A stretch of DNA of 64,000 nt from Bartonella sp. HY328 (GTDB lineage: Bacteria; Pseudomonadota; Alphaproteobacteria; Rhizobiales; Rhizobiaceae). The stretch lies in contig NZ_CP104884.1 in the NCBI RefSeq assembly GCF_025449335.1, positions 62,001 to 126,000 on the forward strand, in the 5' to 3' direction. Under the pieces are notes generated by a model. The model ran no database searches and was not told the DNA's origin. It saw nothing but the letters and a program-made list of their open reading frames with translations. Numbering within the stretch: the first letter of the stretch is position 1; every line of letters starts with the position of its first letter. Below are positions 60,035 to 64,000 of this stretch, piece by piece. The position numbers were made by a program, and so were the translations under genes.

Positions 60035-60658
60035 TTAATTATATTGCCACTTTGTTTTTAAACATATCTCAAAAGGTGCCTGCCAAATATTTTTATCACC
60101 TTCATAAATATTGGTTACTTCTGGATTGGGTGCCAAGTCGCTCAAATCAATTAGCTTTCCCTCAGCCCCAAATATTAAATCAAACTCATTTTTAAAAAAT
60201 ATCTTCTGAAAATCATCATCGTTTAATGGATATATTTTAATTTTTTCTGCATCTTTTTTTAAAATACTAATTTTTAATAAGCTTTCGTCCACATAGGGTA
60301 GGCTATATAGTGGTAAAAAATACTTCCAATTTTCTCTATCCATATATTTAAAAAAAATACCAAAACTATATAAATATTCCTGCCATTGAATATCCTTATC
60401 AATAGCCGTAAAACTTAATCGTATTGATGGTAGAACCTGCCGTTTTTCCTCATTATTAAATTCGCTTTCAACTAATTTATTGGTATTTTTCTCAACAATA
60501 ATGGGCGCCGTCAGCGATAATTCGACTTTCATGCCATCAATAATCACTGAACTTTGACACAAATCCTTGCTAAGTGCTTCCGCCCCAAAAGACGGGCTTG
60601 CAAATGAAATAGCTGCTATGAATATAATAATTGAAAAAGCATTACTGACTTTAACCAT
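60035..60658 (-). CDS. Secreted protein of unknown function
   Basis: 207 residues, family not recognised. N-terminal signal peptide: MVKVSNAFSIIIFIAAISFA with cleavage near SFG-AE. The mature part has 180 residues rich in Lys, Asp and Asn, with two cysteines (early, in KDLCQSS, and late, in FEICLKTKW) that could form one disulfide in the periplasm. No repeats, membrane segments or known motifs are seen. Its base composition is more AT-rich than the neighbours, which might indicate transfer or relaxed selection. It is monocistronic and divergent from the GMC oxidoreductase gene. Confidence 0.65.
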   Translation of the reverse strand: MVKVSNAFSIIIFIAAISFASPSFGAEALSKDLCQSSVIIDGMKVELSLTAPIIVEKNTNKLVESEFNNEEKRQVLPSIRLSFTAIDKDIQWQEYLYSFGIFFKYMDRENWKYFLPLYSLPYVDESLLKISILKKDAEKIKIYPLNDDDFQKIFFKNEFDLIFGAEGKLIDLSDLAPNPEVTNIYEGDKNIWQAPFEICLKTKWQYN

Positions 60659-60907
60659 TCATTCGCCTCACTAATTGCCGCCTCTGTGCTTATCATTGAG
60701 CTAATATTTTATAAATATATATTATGGGAGGCGGGTCCTTTTTAACGTTAAATATCTACGTCTTATCAAGCTGATAATAAAATAAAATATTGCTATGATT
60801 GTAATGCATAAAAATAGAACAAAATTGCCGCCAGCCACAGAAAAGTTATTTGGTAAAAATAAAAACCTCTTTATAGTGATTTCTTGATTATATTGGGAGG
60901 TATCATC

Positions 60908-62521
60908 ATGGCGGAGACTTTTAATTATATTATTATTGGTGCAGGTACTGCTGGTTGCTTATTGGCCAATCGCTTATCAGAGAATCCAAATAATCGGGTT
61001 TTACTGTTGGAAGCAGGCAATCGCGATAATTATATATGGATTCATATTCCCGTCGGCTATCTTTATTGCATTAACAATCCGCGCACCGATTGGTGTTTTA
61101 CAACCGAGCCGCAAAAAGGCTTGAATGGCCGCGCCCTAGCCTATCCTCGCGGTAAGGTGCTTGGTGGCTGCTCATCCATTAATGGTATGATTTATATGCG
61201 CGGCCAAGCGCAAGATTATGATCATTGGCGCCAATTAGGTAGCATTGGTTGGGCGTGGGATGATGTCTTGCCATTTTTTAAAAAATCTGAAGATTACTTT
61301 GGCAATGATAACGATTTTCACGGCAAAGGTGGCGAGTGGCGGGTTGAAAAACAGCGTTTGCATTGGGATATTCTTGATGCGTTTCGTGATGCTGCTCATG
61401 CCTATGGTATTCCTATTATCAATGATTTCAACCGTGGAGATAATGAAGGCATTTCTTATTTTAATGTCAACCAGAACCATGGTGTACGGCTTAATACCGC
61501 CAAAGCCTTTTTAAAGCCTGCCGCCCATCGCCCTAATTTGGTCGTGCGCACAAAGGCGCAAGTTAAGCGGCTAGAATTTTCAAAAACCAGTGAAGATGCA
61601 GGCTTGCGAGCAAGCGGCGTGGTTATTAATGGCCCAGAAGGTGATGAGACGATTTTTGCAGACCGCGAAATTATTCTTTGTGCGGGTGCCGTTGGGTCGC
61701 CGCAAATATTAGAGCTTTCCGGTATTGGTCGCGGTGATGTTTTAAAGGCCGCTAATATTGATCTTATCCGCGAGCGCAAGGAGGTTGGTGAAAACTTGCA
61801 AGACCATTTGCAATTGCGCTGCGCTTTCAAGGTGGAAAATATTGCTACTTTAAATGAAAAAGCATCAAGCCTTTGGGGTAAGATGATGATAGGCCTTGAA
61901 TATTTGCTAAAACGCTCTGGCCCAATGGCAATGGCTCCAAGCCAGCTTGGTATTTTTACGCGCTCTCATGACAGTTTTACCACGCCCAATTTGCAATATC
62001 ATGTACAGCCGTTAAGCCTTGGCAAATTTGGTGAGCCGGTACATAAATTTCCAGCCTTTACCGCAAGTGTTTGTAATTTACGCCCTGATAGCCGTGGCAC
62101 TATTCATATTAAAAATAATGATTATAAAGAAGCGCCTGCTATTTCGCCCAATTATTTAAGCGCCGCCAGCGACCAAGCTGTTGCGGCGGATTCGATACGT
62201 ATTACCCGCAAAATTGTCAAACAAGCACCTTTGCAAAAATATAATCCAGTGGAGTTTATGCCGGGCGGCAATTTTTTAAGTGAAGATGATTTAATCAAAG
62301 CTGCTGGCGACATTGGTACAACAATTTTTCATCCTGTTGGCACGTGCCGCATGGGCAGCGATGAAAACAGCATTGTTGATCCGCAGTTGAGGGTACGCGG
62401 CATACATGGTTTACGCATAGCCGATGCTTCTATCATGCCAAGAATAACGTCAGGCAATACCAATTCACCAACCTTGATGATTGCTGAAAAGGCGGCGGCT
62501 TTTATTTTAGCTGATGGTTGA
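60908..62521 (+). CDS. GMC family FAD-dependent oxidoreductase (choline dehydrogenase-like)
   Basis: 537 residues from the ATG at 60908 with GGGAGG upstream; the ATG at 60884 overlaps poorly. FAD-binding GAGTAGC at 11-17, GMC signature 1 around PRGKVLGGCSSINGMIYMRG, signature 2 around GAVGSPQILELSGIG, and the C-terminal active-site pair H475 (HPVGTCRMG) and N519 (GNTNSP). It oxidises a primary alcohol to an aldehyde using FAD and passes electrons to a quinone or oxygen. It resembles the BetA/AlkJ branch. No betB or betI gene is adjacent, so choline is not assured; another alcohol is equally possible. Cytoplasmic or membrane-peripheral. Confidence 0.88.
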   Translation: MAETFNYIIIGAGTAGCLLANRLSENPNNRVLLLEAGNRDNYIWIHIPVGYLYCINNPRTDWCFTTEPQKGLNGRALAYPRGKVLGGCSSINGMIYMRGQAQDYDHWRQLGSIGWAWDDVLPFFKKSEDYFGNDNDFHGKGGEWRVEKQRLHWDILDAFRDAAHAYGIPIINDFNRGDNEGISYFNVNQNHGVRLNTAKAFLKPAAHRPNLVVRTKAQVKRLEFSKTSEDAGLRASGVVINGPEGDETIFADREIILCAGAVGSPQILELSGIGRGDVLKAANIDLIRERKEVGENLQDHLQLRCAFKVENIATLNEKASSLWGKMMIGLEYLLKRSGPMAMAPSQLGIFTRSHDSFTTPNLQYHVQPLSLGKFGEPVHKFPAFTASVCNLRPDSRGTIHIKNNDYKEAPAISPNYLSAASDQAVAADSIRITRKIVKQAPLQKYNPVEFMPGGNFLSEDDLIKAAGDIGTTIFHPVGTCRMGSDENSIVDPQLRVRGIHGLRIADASIMPRITSGNTNSPTLMIAEKAAAFILADG

Positions 62522-62598
62522 ATTTATCCTATAGGACACCAAATGGGCTAGCCCCGTGCCCTATTTTGCTCTCAAGATTATAGGCAATTAAAAAAATA

Positions 62599-62628
62599 AG
62601 GGCACGCACAAAATAATTGGCGTGCCCT
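62599..62628 (-). terminator. Rho-independent terminator of the transaldolase gene
   Basis: On the minus strand the 9-bp stem AGGGCACGC/GCGTGCCCT (62620-62628 with 62599-62607) is followed by TTATTTTTTT, a clear U-run. It lies 32 bp after the transaldolase stop. Confidence 0.85.
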
Positions 62629-62659
62629 AAAAATAGGTTATTTAAAAAAAGCTAATCAA

Positions 62660-63616
62660 TTAAGCGGTCAATAATTTATCAATCATGGTGCGAAGGGCGG
62701 TTAAATCCTTAGCAAAACCACGAATACCTTCTGACAATTTTTCAGCTGCCATCACATCTTCATTCATCATCCAACGGAAGGTTTTTTCATCCATGTGGAT
62801 CGGTGCTTCAGCAGTAACTGTTTCGGGTGATAATTGACGTGGCAATGCACCAGTGTCATTGGCCAATTCGTCCAAAAGCGCCGGGCTAATGGTTAGGCGG
62901 TCACAACCAGCAAGAGCTTCAATTTCACCAGCATTGCGGAAAGACGCTCCCATAACAATGGTTTTAATGCCATTAGCCTTGTAATAATTGTAAATCGAGC
63001 GAACGGATAAGACACCCGGATCAGTTTCAGCGGTGTAATCAAGACCAGTTGATTTTTTGTACCAATCAAGGATACGGCCTACAAATGGCGAAATAAGGAA
63101 AGCGCCAGCATCGGCACAGGCAATGGCTTGTGCTTTGCTAAAGAGCAAGGTCAAATTGCAATCAATGCCTTCTTTTTGCAAAATTTCAGCGGCACGGATA
63201 CCTTCCCAAGTTGATGCAAGCTTGATCAAAATACGCTCACGCTCAATACCACGCTCTTTATAAGCGGCAATGATATTATGGGCTTTTTTAACCGAAGCTT
63301 CGGCATCAAAAGAAAGATCGGCATCAACTTCAGTTGAAACACGCCCCGGTACGATATTAACCAAAGCTGCACCAACCGAAATTGCAAGGCGATCCGCTAT
63401 AGCGCTGATAATTGCTTCACGGCTACCATTTTGTCCCTTGCCCCAGCTAATGGCTTCACTCACCGCATCACTAAACATTGGTGTCCCCAATGCTTTTAAA
63501 ACAATGGTAGGATTGGTGGTGCAATCAGTTGGCTTAAGGCGAATAACCGCATCAATATCGCCAGTATCGGCAACCACGGTCGTCATGGCACGCAATTGTT
63601 CCAATTTGCTGGTCAT
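62660..63616 (-). CDS. talB: Transaldolase
   Basis: 318 residues from the ATG at 63616 (TTGGAG upstream); six extra residues would come from a start at 63634. Class I transaldolase: DCTTNPTIVLKAL, the Schiff-base K132 in ILIKLASTWEGIRAA, and SPFVGRILDWYKKSTG. The spacing equals that of Escherichia coli TalB, whose catalytic lysine is also 132. It moves a dihydroxyacetone unit between sedoheptulose 7-phosphate and glyceraldehyde 3-phosphate in the pentose phosphate pathway, which here would receive ribulose and fructose from polyol oxidation. Followed by a strong terminator. Confidence 0.95.
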   Translation of the reverse strand: MTSKLEQLRAMTTVVADTGDIDAVIRLKPTDCTTNPTIVLKALGTPMFSDAVSEAISWGKGQNGSREAIISAIADRLAISVGAALVNIVPGRVSTEVDADLSFDAEASVKKAHNIIAAYKERGIERERILIKLASTWEGIRAAEILQKEGIDCNLTLLFSKAQAIACADAGAFLISPFVGRILDWYKKSTGLDYTAETDPGVLSVRSIYNYYKANGIKTIVMGASFRNAGEIEALAGCDRLTISPALLDELANDTGALPRQLSPETVTAEAPIHMDEKTFRWMMNEDVMAAEKLSEGIRGFAKDLTALRTMIDKLLTA

Positions 63617-63682
63617 AGAAAACTCCAAATTCAAAATAAATGATCTATTGATTTGTTAAAATGCGCTAAAAACGACAATTTA

Positions 63683-64000
63683 TCAATCTGAATTTTTTAA
63701 ATATAGATCTGGCCTTGCCGAATTTGCAATAATTGACAACCCGTTTGGCAAATCATTTTCTTCAACCTTACGGGTAACTTCCTCTTCATCAACCCCTAAA
63801 CTGCGCCATCTTTGTTGAAGTCTTTGGCGCAAATCGCTTAATTCAACCTCGACAAAAATTGTATAATCAAAAAGTGGTTTTAACCGCTGCCAAGGCGATT
63901 GAAGGGCAAGTAAATAATTGCCCTCGCAAATAATGATTTTGGTTGATTGGCTAATAAGCCTGCCGCCGGCGCGCGCAATTTCGATACTGCGGTCAAACAC
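63683..64000 (-). CDS. P-loop kinase / NTPase, uridine kinase-like, C-terminal part (cut by window edge)
   Basis: At least 106 codons are open to the right edge, so the start and the Walker A motif lie outside. The visible part includes IIICEGNYLLALQSPWQRLK, LFDYTIFVEVELSDLRQRLQ, RWRSLG and the NDLPNG stretch, the pattern of YggC/PanK-like nucleoside or sugar kinases in proteobacteria. In some rhizobia a relative is linked to fructose use. Function of this one is uncertain. The last residues are RPDLYLKNSD. It lies upstream of transaldolase with a 66-bp gap and the same direction, so it may share a transcript. Confidence 0.8.
   Translation of the reverse strand: MFDRSIEIARAGGRLISQSTKIIICEGNYLLALQSPWQRLKPLFDYTIFVEVELSDLRQRLQQRWRSLGVDEEEVTRKVEENDLPNGLSIIANSARPDLYLKNSD

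Noticed and set aside
60908..62521. Choline dehydrogenase betA with confidence
   Set aside because: The GMC family is clear, but betB and betI are absent nearby and the family includes many alcohol dehydrogenases with similar motifs.
1..64000. Prophage, integrative element or defence island
   Set aside because: No integrase, tRNA attachment site, phage structural gene, restriction system or toxin-antitoxin pair is visible; the region reads as metabolic chromosome.

Overview
The window is one contiguous piece of an alphaproteobacterial chromosome, most likely a low-GC member of the Hyphomicrobiales (Rhizobiales) near the Brucellaceae/Bartonellaceae. I infer this from the gene content: a SmoEFGK-type polyol transporter with MtlK, an ScfR-type regulator beside pccB-pccA-methylmalonyl-CoA mutase-epimerase, many ABC importers, and an intergenic element at 29419-29521 that resembles the RIME repeats of rhizobia. 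No rRNA, tRNA, CRISPR array, phage or intact insertion sequence was seen. Genes are dense and start mostly at ATG behind clear AGGAG-like sites. For many genes I moved the start inward from the longest open frame because the ribosome site demanded it.

Layout. 1-10014: a peptide locus on the minus strand, with three tandem paralogous substrate-binding proteins (the first cut by the window edge), two nearly identical M20 amidohydrolases, an S9 oligopeptidase and a second kind of M20 peptidase. 10157-18557: a polyol locus with ribitol dehydrogenase-like SDR, mannitol dehydrogenase, ATPase, two permeases and binding protein, plus a PfkB sugar kinase on the opposite strand inside it. 18822-20246: a DHA2 drug-efflux-type MFS protein. 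20615-23938: an exported methionine sulfoxide repair module (Tat-exported MsrB, a DipZ-like CcdA-thioredoxin fusion with a methionine-rich linker, exported MsrA). 24036-24599: an unknown membrane protein. 25108-32513: a 5-oxoproline/lactam operon (NRAMP-like transporter, PxpA, D-glutamate cyclase-like DUF1445 protein, PxpB-PxpC fusion, biotin carboxylase with BCCP) with a divergent GntR regulator. 32638-37510: an amidohydrolase divergent from an amino-acid ABC importer and its GntR/UTRA regulator. 38056-40478: twin Sel1-repeat proteins. 40649-41728: a zinc alcohol dehydrogenase. 41871-49967: ScfR regulator and the propionyl-CoA to succinyl-CoA operon. 50114-54502: Sel1 genes and relics around prpE. 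54578-59750: a dipeptide-type ABC importer. 60035-64000: an unknown secreted protein, a GMC oxidoreductase, transaldolase and the end of a P-loop kinase.

How it fits together. The cell appears to live on imported peptides, amino acids, polyols and short-chain fatty acids. PrpE activates propionate, and PccAB, the mutase and the epimerase feed it to succinyl-CoA under ScfR. Polyols are oxidised to ketoses and phosphorylated, then enter the pentose phosphate pathway, where transaldolase acts.

The two places I consider most likely to hold something not well described are the operon at 25108-31590 and the Msr module at 20615-23938. In the first, the parts of a urea-carboxylase-like biotin enzyme (BC, BCCP, and KipI/KipA carboxyltransferase-like domains) are split over two genes and joined to PxpA and a D-glutamate cyclase homologue. 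In the second, the electron-delivery protein carries its own methionine-rich, potentially sacrificial linker. The Sel1 genes also show repeat-driven decay in progress: one copy collapsed, one frameshifted.
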